Below are positions 43,783 through 52,331 of a stretch of DNA of 64,000 bases, piece after piece. This DNA comes from NVTR01 sp036479015. Its GTDB lineage: Bacteria > Pseudomonadota > Alphaproteobacteria > Rhodobacterales > Rhodobacteraceae. The position numbers were made by a program, and so were the translations under genes. The stretch covers positions 73,480 to 137,479 of the forward strand of contig JAZGFB010000053.1 of NCBI GenBank assembly GCA_036479015.1. Reading direction: 5' to 3'. Position 1 is the first letter of the stretch. Each line of letters opens with the position of its first letter. The notes under the pieces were generated by a model. That model worked only from the letters and a program-made list of their open reading frames with translations, was not told the DNA's origin and made no database searches.

Positions 43783-45119
43783 GGGGTATTTAGCCAGTCG
43801 CGCCAGGCGGCTTTGGCGCGGTCCGTATAGGCCAGGTAGCGGTCTTTGCGCCCGCGCCGCCCGCCTTTTAGCCCGTCAACCGGGCGAAACAGGCCGAAAT
43901 TGACGTTCATCGGTTGAAATGTTTTGGCCATGGCACCGCCGGTGATGTGGTGGATCAGGGCACCCATGGCGCTGTCTTGTGGCGGGGTTTGTAACGGTTT
44001 TCCCAGAATTTCAGCAGCCGCCATTCGACCCGCAAGCAGGCCCATGGCCGCGCTTTCAACATAGCCTTCAACGCCGGTGATTTGCCCGGCAAAGCGAATG
44101 TTGGGGCGTGTGTGCAGGCGCATTTGGTCGTCCAGCAGGGTTGGGGAGTTCATGAACGTGTTGCGATGGATGCCGCCAAGACGCGCGAAACGGGCGTTTT
44201 CAAGGCCCGGGATCATGCGCAGAACGTCATTTTGTGCGCCGTATTTCATTTTGGTCTGAAAGCCGACAATGTTGAAAAGCGTTCCCAGTTTATTGTCAAA
44301 GCGCAACTGGACCACGGCGTAGGGTTTGGTTTCAGGGTCATGGGCGTTGGTCAGGCCCACGGGTTTCATGGGCCCAAAACGCAGGGTTTCGCGGCCCCGT
44401 TCGGCCATGACCTCGATCGGTAGGCAGCCGTCAAAATAGCCGGCGGTTTCGCCTTCGTGAAATTCAGTTTTTTCAGCGGCCAGCAGGGCGTCAATGAACG
44501 CTTCGTATTGGTCGCGCGTCATCGGGCAATTGAGATAGGCCTTTTGGTCGGCTTCGGTATCGCCCTTATCATAGCGTGACTGCATCCAGGCGATGCCCAT
44601 GTTGATGCTGTCGGCGTAGACAATCGGGGCGATGGCATCAAAAAATGCCAGGCTGTCCTGGTCGGTGGCATCTGCAATGGCGGTGCCTAATGTGGGGGAT
44701 GTCAGCGGCCCGGTGGCGAATATCCAATGGCCCGTATCGGGCAAGGTGGTGATTTCACCGTGCTGGACGGTTATGTTGGGATGGGTGGTGATACGGGCGG
44801 TGACGGCCTGGGAAAAGGCGTCACGATCAACGGCAAGTGCCCCGCCTGCGGGCAGTTTGTTTGCGTCAGCGCAGGACATGATCAGCCCATCCGCCTGGCG
44901 CATTTCCCAATGCAGCAGGCCCACGGCATTGCTGGTATCATCATCAGAGCGGAAGGAATTGGAACAGACCATTTCGGCCAGGTCGCCGGATTTATGGGCA
45001 AATGTTGCCACTTGGGGCCGCATTTCATGCAGGATGACACGCACACCTGCGTTGGCGGCTTGCCAGGCGGCTTCTGATCCGGCCAAGCCGCCGCCGACTA
45101 TGTTAAGGATATTTTCCAT
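43779..45119 (-). CDS. trmFO: Folate/FAD-dependent tRNA (uracil-54) methyltransferase
   Basis: TrmFO makes ribothymidine at position 54 of tRNA using methylenetetrahydrofolate and FADH2. The 446-residue protein begins with the FAD-binding VGGGLAGSEAAWQAA and continues with VILHEMRP. It has the CSNSFRSDD cysteine motif, the TGPLTSP and NMGIAWMQSRYDKG regions, and FAGQITGVEGYVESAAMG at the C-terminal half. It is coupled with gluQ, another tRNA modification gene. Confidence 0.94.
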   Translation of the reverse strand: MENILNIVGGGLAGSEAAWQAANAGVRVILHEMRPQVATFAHKSGDLAEMVCSNSFRSDDDTSNAVGLLHWEMRQADGLIMSCADANKLPAGGALAVDRDAFSQAVTARITTHPNITVQHGEITTLPDTGHWIFATGPLTSPTLGTAIADATDQDSLAFFDAIAPIVYADSINMGIAWMQSRYDKGDTEADQKAYLNCPMTRDQYEAFIDALLAAEKTEFHEGETAGYFDGCLPIEVMAERGRETLRFGPMKPVGLTNAHDPETKPYAVVQLRFDNKLGTLFNIVGFQTKMKYGAQNDVLRMIPGLENARFARLGGIHRNTFMNSPTLLDDQMRLHTRPNIRFAGQITGVEGYVESAAMGLLAGRMAAAEILGKPLQTPPQDSAMGALIHHITGGAMAKTFQPMNVNFGLFRPVDGLKGGRRGRKDRYLAYTDRAKAAWRDWLNTP

Positions 45120-45161
45120 AACCGGCGGGATAGGGCATCGGGTTTTGAATGGAAAGGGGGG

Positions 45162-45728
45162 TTAGGTGGCCAGACTGTCGGCGCTGTCATCAAGGAAGAT
45201 ATTGTTGACACGGTTGAACAGGGGCGGATGTGTGGGTGCAACTGGCAAACGGGTCGCTTTTGAGGGGCGGACAAGGGCGACACGGCGTGGTGAAACTGTG
45301 TCGTCATTGCCGGAAAACCCAAACAGTGAGCCCCCAAATAGTGAGCCAAGGAATGTATTTGGTGATCGCATGGTTGTTAAAAGCAATGTGCTGATCAAGG
45401 TCAGCTCACGCCAAAAATCGCCCGGGATGGCCGTGGCGGTAGACCCGAAATTCTGGATGGTTGCAGAACTTAGGATAATTGCGGCCAGTACCAGCACGGC
45501 GGGGCGCAGCCAGACGCCGGTTAGCACCAGAACACCCAGAATGAATAATGCAGATGAGCCAACAAGTGTGGCAAGCCCATGGGGCATTACGGTGTCAGCC
45601 AGCGGTATTGCGTTTGTGCCGCTGACAAACCCGGTTGAGACCATGACAAAGTAGGATGCAATCACAACCCGGATCAGGCGGTAGCCAGAGGGGGTTCTGG
45701 TGGTGCTGGTGTTTTTCGTGCTGGCCAT
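45162..45728 (-). CDS. Small integral membrane protein (DoxX-like)
   Basis: The 188-residue protein has four hydrophobic segments in its first 125 residues (for example VVIASYFVMVSTGFVSG, ALFILGVLVLTGVWL, AVLVLAAIILSSATI and ELTLISTLLLT). A polar cytoplasmic-looking tail of about 65 residues follows, ending FLDDSADSLAT. The four-helix layout and the FWRELTLI segment before the last helix suggest a DoxX-type protein, but I am not certain. It stands alone upstream of trmFO on the same strand, with a 42-base gap. Confidence 0.55.
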   Translation of the reverse strand: MASTKNTSTTRTPSGYRLIRVVIASYFVMVSTGFVSGTNAIPLADTVMPHGLATLVGSSALFILGVLVLTGVWLRPAVLVLAAIILSSATIQNFGSTATAIPGDFWRELTLISTLLLTTMRSPNTFLGSLFGGSLFGFSGNDDTVSPRRVALVRPSKATRLPVAPTHPPLFNRVNNIFLDDSADSLAT

Positions 45729-46014
45729 GGTGCGGGTCCTTTAACGTAAGATACAGGTCAAATTAACCAAGTTCGTTGTAAAGGATTGGACGGGCAGGAC
45801 ATGGCAGGAATATGAATTCCGTGTGGCAAAAACAGGTATAATTATGTGCAAAACAAGGCATTTAGCGTTCTGTCGCAACAAAAATGCCAAATTCGACCGT
45901 TTTTACATGGATAGGCGACAAATGCGCAGATTAACGCCGAGCGGTTATTTTCGCTCTGTTGCAGCATTGCCATTCATTCAGTGCCCCGGATTTGGGGCCG
46001 GCATTGCGTATCAA

Positions 46015-46395
46015 TTACAGTTGATAGGAATAGTTTGCGCCAAGATGGTTGCTACAGGGCGTAGTATAGGGGTCATACAACTGGTCATATTCCAGGTGTG
46101 CACCGGTTTCATGGTGTTCCAGCAGATTGCTGGACTGAACAAACATCCGGGCCATTGCAATGGGGTCAAATGCAGCTGCATTGATCCATCGGGTTGAATA
46201 GTAATCTGCTAAAAACCGCTGGCTTGGTTCCAATTGCACAATGTCAGGCCCAAAGATCTGTTCAAATTCCTGGGCCAGAAAGTTTTTGGTTCTTCGGATT
46301 TTGAAGAAATCTGGCAAGTAGTAAAGCGCCAAGGCCGCGCTGACTGAAATGCCGCCCAGTAAAACCGATCGCCTGCTGAGAATAGGCGCGTTCAT
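46015..46395 (-). CDS. Tat-signal small partner protein of the GMC oxidoreductase
   Basis: The 126-residue protein begins with a twin-arginine signal (LSRRSVLLGGISVSAALAL). A short helical domain follows with no cofactor motif and one late cysteine (PYTTPCSNH). It overlaps the end of the GMC oxidoreductase gene by 4 bases, so the two are translationally coupled. Its size, Tat signal and linkage recall the gamma (subunit 3) partners of membrane-bound FAD dehydrogenases, which carry the signal-less flavoprotein across the membrane. The assignment is by context; sequence similarity was not testable here. Confidence 0.65.
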   Translation of the reverse strand: MNAPILSRRSVLLGGISVSAALALYYLPDFFKIRRTKNFLAQEFEQIFGPDIVQLEPSQRFLADYYSTRWINAAAFDPIAMARMFVQSSNLLEHHETGAHLEYDQLYDPYTTPCSNHLGANYSYQL

Positions 46396-47816
46396 GTGGC
46401 AACCGCCTGTGCGGCGCGCAGGGCAAGTGCCGCAAGTGTCAGGGTTGGGTTTGCCGGTGATGTGGTGGGAAAAGCGCCGCTGCCAAGGGCGAACAACCCG
46501 GCCACGCCATGGACTTGTAATTGCCCGTTCACCACGTGGCGGGATGGATCATTGCCCATGGGATGGGTGCCCATCAGGTGGGCCTCGGTTGTTGAAAGGT
46601 CAGATATGTGGGTAACTTCCACACCGTCCGGCAACAGTTCCGGCAACTGGGACACCCCCCATTTTAACCCGGCAAGCGCATAGTCTGAATGGCCGTGCCA
46701 GTCAATGACGGGGGATGAATTGTCATCCTCGGTAAGGCGTACTTGGTTTTGATCCTGGGGCAGGTCTTCTGCGATGAGCTTAAGCTGGGCGATATTGCCC
46801 CATTTGCCAAACTCGGTGCTGATGATCGCCGGGCTGTTATATGTTTCGATCAGAATGCCGCTGTTGTCGCGCCGGTGCGCGCCATCATAAAGGTCATAGC
46901 CATGACCGGTTATTGAGGTGCCACCAAAATAGCCCAGACCGGGGCCAGCAATATCAACACGCACCGAAACCTGTTCGTTCAACCCTTTGCCCAGATTTGG
47001 ATGCTGCACACCAGAGCGCAACAGAATTGCGGCGTTGAAGATGGCGTTGGCGCCAAGGGCGACGGTATTGGCATCTATCTGGGTTTCGGCGCCGGTCGAT
47101 GTTTTGACCACTACACCGGTTGCTTTGCCTGCCTGAATGTTAACACTACGCATTTCAGAGTTCAGCAAAAGGCTGATATTCGGCCGGGTAAATGCGGATA
47201 TTGAATTTAATATTGTGAACTTGGCATCAACCGGACAACGGTTACAGACGCCATTTGCGCAGCAATTTGCACGATCGCCGCCATTGGCGCGCGCCGTGGG
47301 CTGGGCGAACCAATTGTGTGATTTTTCTCGCAACAACATGTCTGTGCGCGATGGAATATGGTCTGGAAATGGAAAAGGCGCGCTGCGTGGTAAAATATGG
47401 TCCGAGCCGCCGCCGGAAACCTGCATGACGTTTTCTACTTGCTGGTAAAATGGCGCCAATTCACCATAGCTTACGGGCCAATCCTGCCCGATACCGTAAA
47501 GCGAGCGCATCCTGAAATCTGACGGGTGAAAGCGCGGGGTGCAGGCCCACCAACAGTTTGAATTGCCACCAAGCAGTGAATGGGCAACCCAGTCTTTGGG
47601 CTGTCCGCTTTGATTGTTATGATCAAAGTCTTCCAGACCAGCAATTCTGCCCTGTATCTGGTCATCATGTGGCTGGTGGCCACCTTTTTCTACAAAAAGC
47701 ACCGACAGGTGGGGCGCCAGCCCCAAGGCGAAAAACATCGCCGAAAAGCTGGAGCCGCATATGATGATGTCCCAATGTTTTCCCGCAGCCTGCTGGGGGG
47801 TGACCAGGGGCAACAT
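46392..47816 (-). CDS. GMC-family FAD oxidoreductase with a cysteine cluster
   Basis: This 474-residue flavoprotein starts with a nucleotide-binding fold (WDIIICGSSFSAMFFALGL). It ends with the GMC signature (LMGTHPMGNDPSRHV with the catalytic His, then GSGAFPTTSPANPTLT). The mid-protein motif CCANGVCNRCPVDAKF has cysteines 185, 186, 191 and 194, similar to the cysteine clusters of Fe-S-containing FAD sugar dehydrogenases. It has no signal peptide. The downstream, overlapping gene has a Tat signal, suggesting hitch-hiker export of the folded holoenzyme. It starts 3 bases after gyrA stops. The substrate is unknown, likely an alcohol or sugar. Confidence 0.82.
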   Translation of the reverse strand: MLPLVTPQQAAGKHWDIIICGSSFSAMFFALGLAPHLSVLFVEKGGHQPHDDQIQGRIAGLEDFDHNNQSGQPKDWVAHSLLGGNSNCWWACTPRFHPSDFRMRSLYGIGQDWPVSYGELAPFYQQVENVMQVSGGGSDHILPRSAPFPFPDHIPSRTDMLLREKSHNWFAQPTARANGGDRANCCANGVCNRCPVDAKFTILNSISAFTRPNISLLLNSEMRSVNIQAGKATGVVVKTSTGAETQIDANTVALGANAIFNAAILLRSGVQHPNLGKGLNEQVSVRVDIAGPGLGYFGGTSITGHGYDLYDGAHRRDNSGILIETYNSPAIISTEFGKWGNIAQLKLIAEDLPQDQNQVRLTEDDNSSPVIDWHGHSDYALAGLKWGVSQLPELLPDGVEVTHISDLSTTEAHLMGTHPMGNDPSRHVVNGQLQVHGVAGLFALGSGAFPTTSPANPTLTLAALALRAAQAVAT

Positions 47817-47819
47817 TGA

Positions 47820-50579
47820 TCAGCTATCCGTCGTGCCGGGCGTGGCAGGGTTTTCATTCTGGTCATCTTCATCGCCCTGATCCGCGATCCTTGCGACGGA
47901 AACGACAGTTTCGCCTTTGCCGGTGTCAAACACTTTAACACCGCCAGCGCTGCGGGATCGGAATGAAATGCCATCAACCGGGCAGCGGATGGATTGGCCT
48001 GTGGATGTGGCCAACATGATCTGGTCATCAATTTCCACTGGGAAAGACGCCACCAGTTTTCCGCCGCGCATGGCTTTGTCCATGGCTGCAACGCCCATGC
48101 CACCGCGCCCGCGAAGCGGATAGTCATGGCTGGAACTGGTTTTGCCAGAACCCTGTTCGCTGATGGTCAGGATCAGGTTTTCAGCGGCTTTCATTTCTTC
48201 AAACCGTTCGGCGGTTAGGGCGGCATCGGCGATGATGTCGTCCTCATCTGTGCTGTCCTCGTCGCCAAGCCCGGCCAGGGCACGGCGCATTTTCAAATAG
48301 GCAGCGCGTTCTTCTGGTGTAGCGACAAAGTGGCGAATGATCGACATTGACACCAGTTCATCATCATCACCAAGTCTGATGCCGCGCACGCCTGATGAAT
48401 CGCGTCCCTTAAAGACCCGCACTTCGGTTGTGCTGAACCGGATGGCACGCCCCGATGCAGTCACCAGCATCACATCGTCGTCTTCTGTACAAATGCGGGC
48501 ATCCACCATCTGCACATCTTCTGGCAGTTTCATGGCGATTTTGCCGTTGGATTTGACGTTGGTGAAATCTGACAGTGCATTGCGACGCACGCCGCCGGCA
48601 GAGGTGGCAAAGAAGATCTGCAGATCATCCCAGTCTTTTTCCGGTGCATCCACCGGCATGATGGCGGCAACGGATGCGCCCTGAGACATGGGCAGGATGT
48701 TGATGATGGCCTTGCCTTTGGCGGTGCGGCCACCCTGGGGCAGGCGCCAGGTTTTCAACTTGTAGACCATGCCGTCGGTGGAAAAGAACAGCAGTTGGGT
48801 GTGGGTGTTGGCCACGAACAGGGTGGTGATCACGTCTTCTTCTTTGGTGGACATGCCCGACAGCCCCTTGCCGCCGCGCTTTTGCGCCCGGAAATCGGCC
48901 AGTGGTGTGCGCTTGATCCAACCGGCGCTGGTGACGGTGACCACCATGTCTTCGCGTTCGATCAGGTCTTCGTCGTCCATGTCACCGGACCAGTCAACAA
49001 TTTCGGTGCGCCGTGGCACGGCAAACTTTTCTTTGATTTCAGTCAGTTCATCCGTAATGATGCCCATGATCCGATCGCGCGAACGCAGGATGTCAAGATA
49101 TTCACGAATGCTGGCCGCGAGAACCTGCAATTCATCGGTGACTTCTTTGACGCCCATGGCTGTCAGGCGTTGCAGGCGCAGTTCCAAAATGGCGCGGGCC
49201 TGGGTTTCTGACAGGTTATAGGTGCCGTCATCGTTCATTTTGTGGGACGGATCATCGATAAGCTGGATGTATTCGGCAATGTCATGTGCCGGCCAGCGGC
49301 GGCCCATCAGTTTGGCACGGGCCTGGGCCGGGTCGGCGGATGCGCGTATGGTGGCGACGATTTCATCGACATTGGACACAGCCACTGCCAGACCGCATAA
49401 GATATGCGAGCGCTCGCGGGCCTTGCGCAGCTCATATGCAGTGCGCCTTGCCACCACTTCCTCGCGGAAAATCAGGAAATAGGTCAGGAAATCGCGCAGC
49501 ATCAGGGTTTCAGGACGCCCTGAATTTAGCGCCAGCATATTACAGCCAAAAGATGTCTGCAGCGGCGTGTAGCGGAACAGCTGATTTAGCACGACTTCGG
49601 CGGTGGCATCGCGCTTTAGCTCGACCACAACACGCACGCCGATCCGGTCGCTTTCATCGCGCACAGCAGAAATACCTTCGATCTTTTTGTCGCGCGACAG
49701 TTCGGCGATCTTTTCGATCATTGTGGCTTTGTTCACCTGATAGGGCACTTCATCGACAACAATTGCAAAGCGGTCTTTACGAATTTCTTCAACACGGGTT
49801 TTGGCCCGCAAAACAACAGAGCCGCGACCTTCCAAATAGGCTTTGCGCGCGCCGGTGCGGCCCAAAATTATGCCGCCTGTCGGAAAGTCGGGCGCTGGAA
49901 TGATATCCATCAATGCCTCTGATGACAGGTCAGGGTCCTGGATCAGTGCCAGCGTGCCATCAATTATTTCACCCAGATTATGGGGCGGAATGTTGGTGGC
50001 CATGCCCACAGCAATACCGCCAGCCCCGTTGACCAGCATATTAGGGAACCGTGACGGCAGCACTGTTGGCTCTTTGTCTTTGCCGTCGTAATTGTCTTGA
50101 AAATCAACGGTATCTTTTTCGATATCGGCCAGCAACATTGCCGAGACTTTTTCAAGCCGCACTTCGGTATAACGAAACGCCGCCGCCTTATCGCCATCCA
50201 TTGAGCCAAAATTGCCCTGACCATCAAGCAAGGGCAGCGACATGGAAAAGTCTTGAGTCATGCGCACCAGCGCGTCATATATCGATGCATCGCCATGGGG
50301 GTGGTATTTACCCATGGTATCAGCCACCGGGCGCGCCGATTTGCGATAGGGTTTGTCATGGGTGTTCCCGGCCTCATCCATGGCATAAAGTATGCGCCGA
50401 TGTACCGGTTTTAACCCGTCACGCAGGTCTGGAATTGCCCGACTGACGATCACGCTCATAGCGTAGTCGAGATAAGAGGTTTTCATCTCATCGACGATGT
50501 CGATCGAGGGGCCATCATAAACTGGGCGTTCAGGACGATTTTCTTCTTCTGAATCAGGGGTATCCGGGGTGTCGCTCAC
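47820..50579 (-). CDS. gyrA: DNA gyrase subunit A
   Basis: GyrA is the DNA cleavage and rejoining subunit of gyrase. The 919-residue protein has the catalytic Tyr137 in AAFRYTEVRL and the winged-helix and tower domains. A C-terminal beta-pinwheel has the GyrA box (QKRGGKGLSG). Two acidic insertions lie near the C-terminus (around EDSTDEDD). At the quinolone-resistance region (HPHGDASIYD), the residue equivalent to E. coli Ser83 is Ala98, while Asp87 is kept as Asp102. The gene is monocistronic in appearance, with the GMC gene 3 bases downstream. Confidence 0.97.
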   Translation of the reverse strand: MSDTPDTPDSEEENRPERPVYDGPSIDIVDEMKTSYLDYAMSVIVSRAIPDLRDGLKPVHRRILYAMDEAGNTHDKPYRKSARPVADTMGKYHPHGDASIYDALVRMTQDFSMSLPLLDGQGNFGSMDGDKAAAFRYTEVRLEKVSAMLLADIEKDTVDFQDNYDGKDKEPTVLPSRFPNMLVNGAGGIAVGMATNIPPHNLGEIIDGTLALIQDPDLSSEALMDIIPAPDFPTGGIILGRTGARKAYLEGRGSVVLRAKTRVEEIRKDRFAIVVDEVPYQVNKATMIEKIAELSRDKKIEGISAVRDESDRIGVRVVVELKRDATAEVVLNQLFRYTPLQTSFGCNMLALNSGRPETLMLRDFLTYFLIFREEVVARRTAYELRKARERSHILCGLAVAVSNVDEIVATIRASADPAQARAKLMGRRWPAHDIAEYIQLIDDPSHKMNDDGTYNLSETQARAILELRLQRLTAMGVKEVTDELQVLAASIREYLDILRSRDRIMGIITDELTEIKEKFAVPRRTEIVDWSGDMDDEDLIEREDMVVTVTSAGWIKRTPLADFRAQKRGGKGLSGMSTKEEDVITTLFVANTHTQLLFFSTDGMVYKLKTWRLPQGGRTAKGKAIINILPMSQGASVAAIMPVDAPEKDWDDLQIFFATSAGGVRRNALSDFTNVKSNGKIAMKLPEDVQMVDARICTEDDDVMLVTASGRAIRFSTTEVRVFKGRDSSGVRGIRLGDDDELVSMSIIRHFVATPEERAAYLKMRRALAGLGDEDSTDEDDIIADAALTAERFEEMKAAENLILTISEQGSGKTSSSHDYPLRGRGGMGVAAMDKAMRGGKLVASFPVEIDDQIMLATSTGQSIRCPVDGISFRSRSAGGVKVFDTGKGETVVSVARIADQGDEDDQNENPATPGTTDS

Positions 50580-50782
50580 GTTAATTCTCGCCTGTACTGA
50601 AGTTGCATATTTTGCTTGGGTTTAGACTATCATCCCAGGGTTTTGGGGGCAATGGGCCGGGGGGCAAGTAATTGACCCGATCAGCCCATGGTGGCCGCTT
50701 GTTTTGGGCGGGTGTTATGTAAGTCTTGCAAATTTATGGTCACTTTGCGAAATTGCCAACAAAGCAGCAGAAAAGGCATGTC

Positions 50783-51601
50783 ATGGCATCCGTTACAATG
50801 CGTCAGATTATGGTGTCGGATACGCAGATGAGCAATTTTATTGGTTCAATTTTCCGAAACCGTACCTGTATTGGCCTGGCCATATCGATCTGGGTGTTTA
50901 CCAGCTTTTTGTCACCGGGGGATCGGTTTCAGGATCTTTCGCTGTTTGAGCGTGCATTGGTAAATGCCGGGGCGGCGATGGTGTTTTATGGGTGTGGCTA
51001 CCTGTTTTCGGCGCGCGTGCAATATTCATTGATGCTGCGCGGCATACCGTTTTTTTGGGGGGCGGTTGCTTTCTATTCGGTACTGGCTGGTGGCGAAAGC
51101 CTGATTTATTTTGCCCTGTTGCCAAAAGGTGCGGGGCTGAGCGTTGCGTTTAGCTATTGGTTCACGACTGTTGCCATGATCATGCTGACCATTGCTTTGC
51201 TGGTGCTGTTTTTTGATCAACCCATTCGCAAAAACCTATCTGTTGCTCCGGCTGATTTTCCCATGTGGCGACCATTACAGACATCTTACAGCGCCTTGGA
51301 GCTTGCGCTGCCTGAAAACAGTCGGGGCCCTGTTTTACAGATTGAAGCTGAGAACCAATATGTTCGTGTGACCACCGCAAACGGGGCCAGCATGTTGCGT
51401 ATGAGCCTGACTGACGCTGAAGCGATGTTGCCCCCGGGGACGGGGTTTCGGGTGCATCGGTCAATGTGGATACACAAAAGTCAAATTTGCACGGTTTTGT
51501 TCCGGGACGGTAACCCGAAAATATTATGTACAGATGGCCAAGAACGCCCGGTTGGCCGGTCTATGGTTGAGATCATCAAAAAACATTTGTCAGATGTCTG
51601 A
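50783..51601 (+). CDS. Membrane-anchored LytTR-type transcriptional regulator
   Basis: The N-terminal half (about residues 15-140) has four hydrophobic segments (for example CIGLAISIWVFTSFLS, ALVNAGAAMVFYGCGYLF and FTTVAMIMLTIALLVLFF). The C-terminal half (about 165-268) is a LytTR DNA-binding domain: LQIEAENQYVRVTTANGAS, SLTDAEAMLP, then FRVHRSMWIHKSQI. I take the ATG at 50783 with AAAGG upstream (272 residues). A TTG at 50726 would add 19 residues. It lies directly upstream of the secreted repeat protein and the caspase-like peptidase, which it may control. Membrane LytTR proteins are common in alphaproteobacteria, but their signals are mostly unknown. Confidence 0.88.
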   Translation: MASVTMRQIMVSDTQMSNFIGSIFRNRTCIGLAISIWVFTSFLSPGDRFQDLSLFERALVNAGAAMVFYGCGYLFSARVQYSLMLRGIPFFWGAVAFYSVLAGGESLIYFALLPKGAGLSVAFSYWFTTVAMIMLTIALLVLFFDQPIRKNLSVAPADFPMWRPLQTSYSALELALPENSRGPVLQIEAENQYVRVTTANGASMLRMSLTDAEAMLPPGTGFRVHRSMWIHKSQICTVLFRDGNPKILCTDGQERPVGRSMVEIIKKHLSDV

Positions 51602-51665
51602 TACCGCCGGCATCCATTACCATTAAAATAAAACACCCACCCAAAACCGCCTGATTTTTACAGTA

Positions 51666-51708
51666 TTTGGTGTTGTTCGCACCAAATTAGTGTGCCCGAC
51701 ACCAAAAT
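51666..51708 (+). promoter_or_regulatory. Putative operator: inverted and direct CACCAAA repeats
   Basis: TTTGGTG (51666-51672) and CACCAAA (51680-51686) form an inverted repeat with a 7-base spacer. A second CACCAAA at 51700-51706 repeats the first exactly 20 bases on, within the 9-mers CACCAAATT and CACCAAAAT. Two direct repeats two helical turns apart is the usual geometry of LytTR sites. The element sits 140-180 bases upstream of the repeat-protein gene and just downstream of the LytTR gene. Confidence 0.4.
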
Positions 51709-51846
51709 TGTCGCCTGCCTTTTTACCGCCAGAATTCATAGGGCCAGTGGCTGTGTACGCTGGTGACAGGGTGCATAAAGCCCTTTGTAAATCAGGAATA
51801 TTAGCCATTTTGGCCGGTTGGGGCGAGCAACACTAAAGGAACTAAA

Positions 51847-52275
51847 ATGAAAAAGAAATTTATGAAAACTATGGCCATCGCAGGCCTAATGAGCATTACA
51901 GTGGCCGCCAGTGCGAGCGCGTCAATTTTTGGCCCGGTCAACGGATCCGGCTGGTCAATTTTCGGTCCTGTGCATGGATCCGGCTGGGGCGTAAGTGGTT
52001 CAGTTCAAGGTGGCGGGTTCGGTGCAGCGCAGGGGCAAGGCTGGTCGATATTTGGCCCGGTCACGGGCAGCGGTTGGTCAATTTTTGGCCCCGTCAACGG
52101 GTCCGGTTGGGGCATGCATCCCCATATGATGCAACAGCCGCAGCAACCGGCCTTGGTGGCCATCCATTGCACATTTGGCGAAGATACATTGATGCTGGCC
52201 AAATCGGTTGATGACTGTGAAAGCGCCGGTGGCGCGGTGCATGCGGATGTTAAAGCCGCCACACAAGCCAATTAA
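51847..52275 (+). CDS. Secreted protein with 11-residue SIFGPVxGSGW repeats
   Basis: I do not recognise a named family. The 142-residue precursor has a signal peptide (MKTMAIAGLMSITVAASASA; mature start near residue 25). Residues 26-88 hold four near-perfect copies of SIFGPVxGSGW (26-36, 37-47, 67-77, 78-88), one degenerate copy GVSGSVQGGGF (48-58) and a partial unit. A short His/Met/Gln-rich linker (HPHMMQQPQQP) leads to a C-terminal domain with two cysteines (108 and 124) that could form a disulfide. AAAGGA lies upstream of the ATG. The strict Gly/aromatic period suggests a stacked beta or self-assembling structure. The caspase-like gene follows after a terminator. Confidence 0.8.
   Translation: MKKKFMKTMAIAGLMSITVAASASASIFGPVNGSGWSIFGPVHGSGWGVSGSVQGGGFGAAQGQGWSIFGPVTGSGWSIFGPVNGSGWGMHPHMMQQPQQPALVAIHCTFGEDTLMLAKSVDDCESAGGAVHADVKAATQAN
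51922..52110 (+). repeat. Tandem 33-base coding repeats
   Basis: These bases encode the 11-residue repeat block. Several units share the DNA stretch GGATCCGGCTGG or a variant of it, showing recent duplication, while other units differ at synonymous positions. The fifth unit is shortened to eight codons. Confidence 0.85.
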
Positions 52276-52280
52276 CTGGC

Positions 52281-52316
52281 TGCCGGGGCTGGCCCAGGTT
52301 GGCCCCGGCATTTTTT
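52281..52316 (+). terminator. Intercistronic terminator between the repeat protein and caspase-like genes
   Basis: TGCCGGGGC (52281-52289) pairs perfectly with GCCCCGGCA (52302-52310) and is followed by six T residues. It ends 15 bases before the ATG of the peptidase gene, so peptidase expression probably depends on read-through. That would give much more repeat protein than peptidase. Confidence 0.8.
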
Positions 52317-52331
52317 GGGAAAGGATATATC

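Noticed and set aside
45823..46197. 124-codon plus-strand ORF between the DoxX-like and Tat-signal genes
   Set aside because: Its second half is antisense to the Tat-signal gene, and the basic, cysteine-containing first half has no ribosome-binding site or recognisable family.
51922..52110. CRISPR-like tandem repeat
   Set aside because: The repeat period is 33 bases with no spacers, it is in frame, and it encodes a peptide repeat after a signal peptide.
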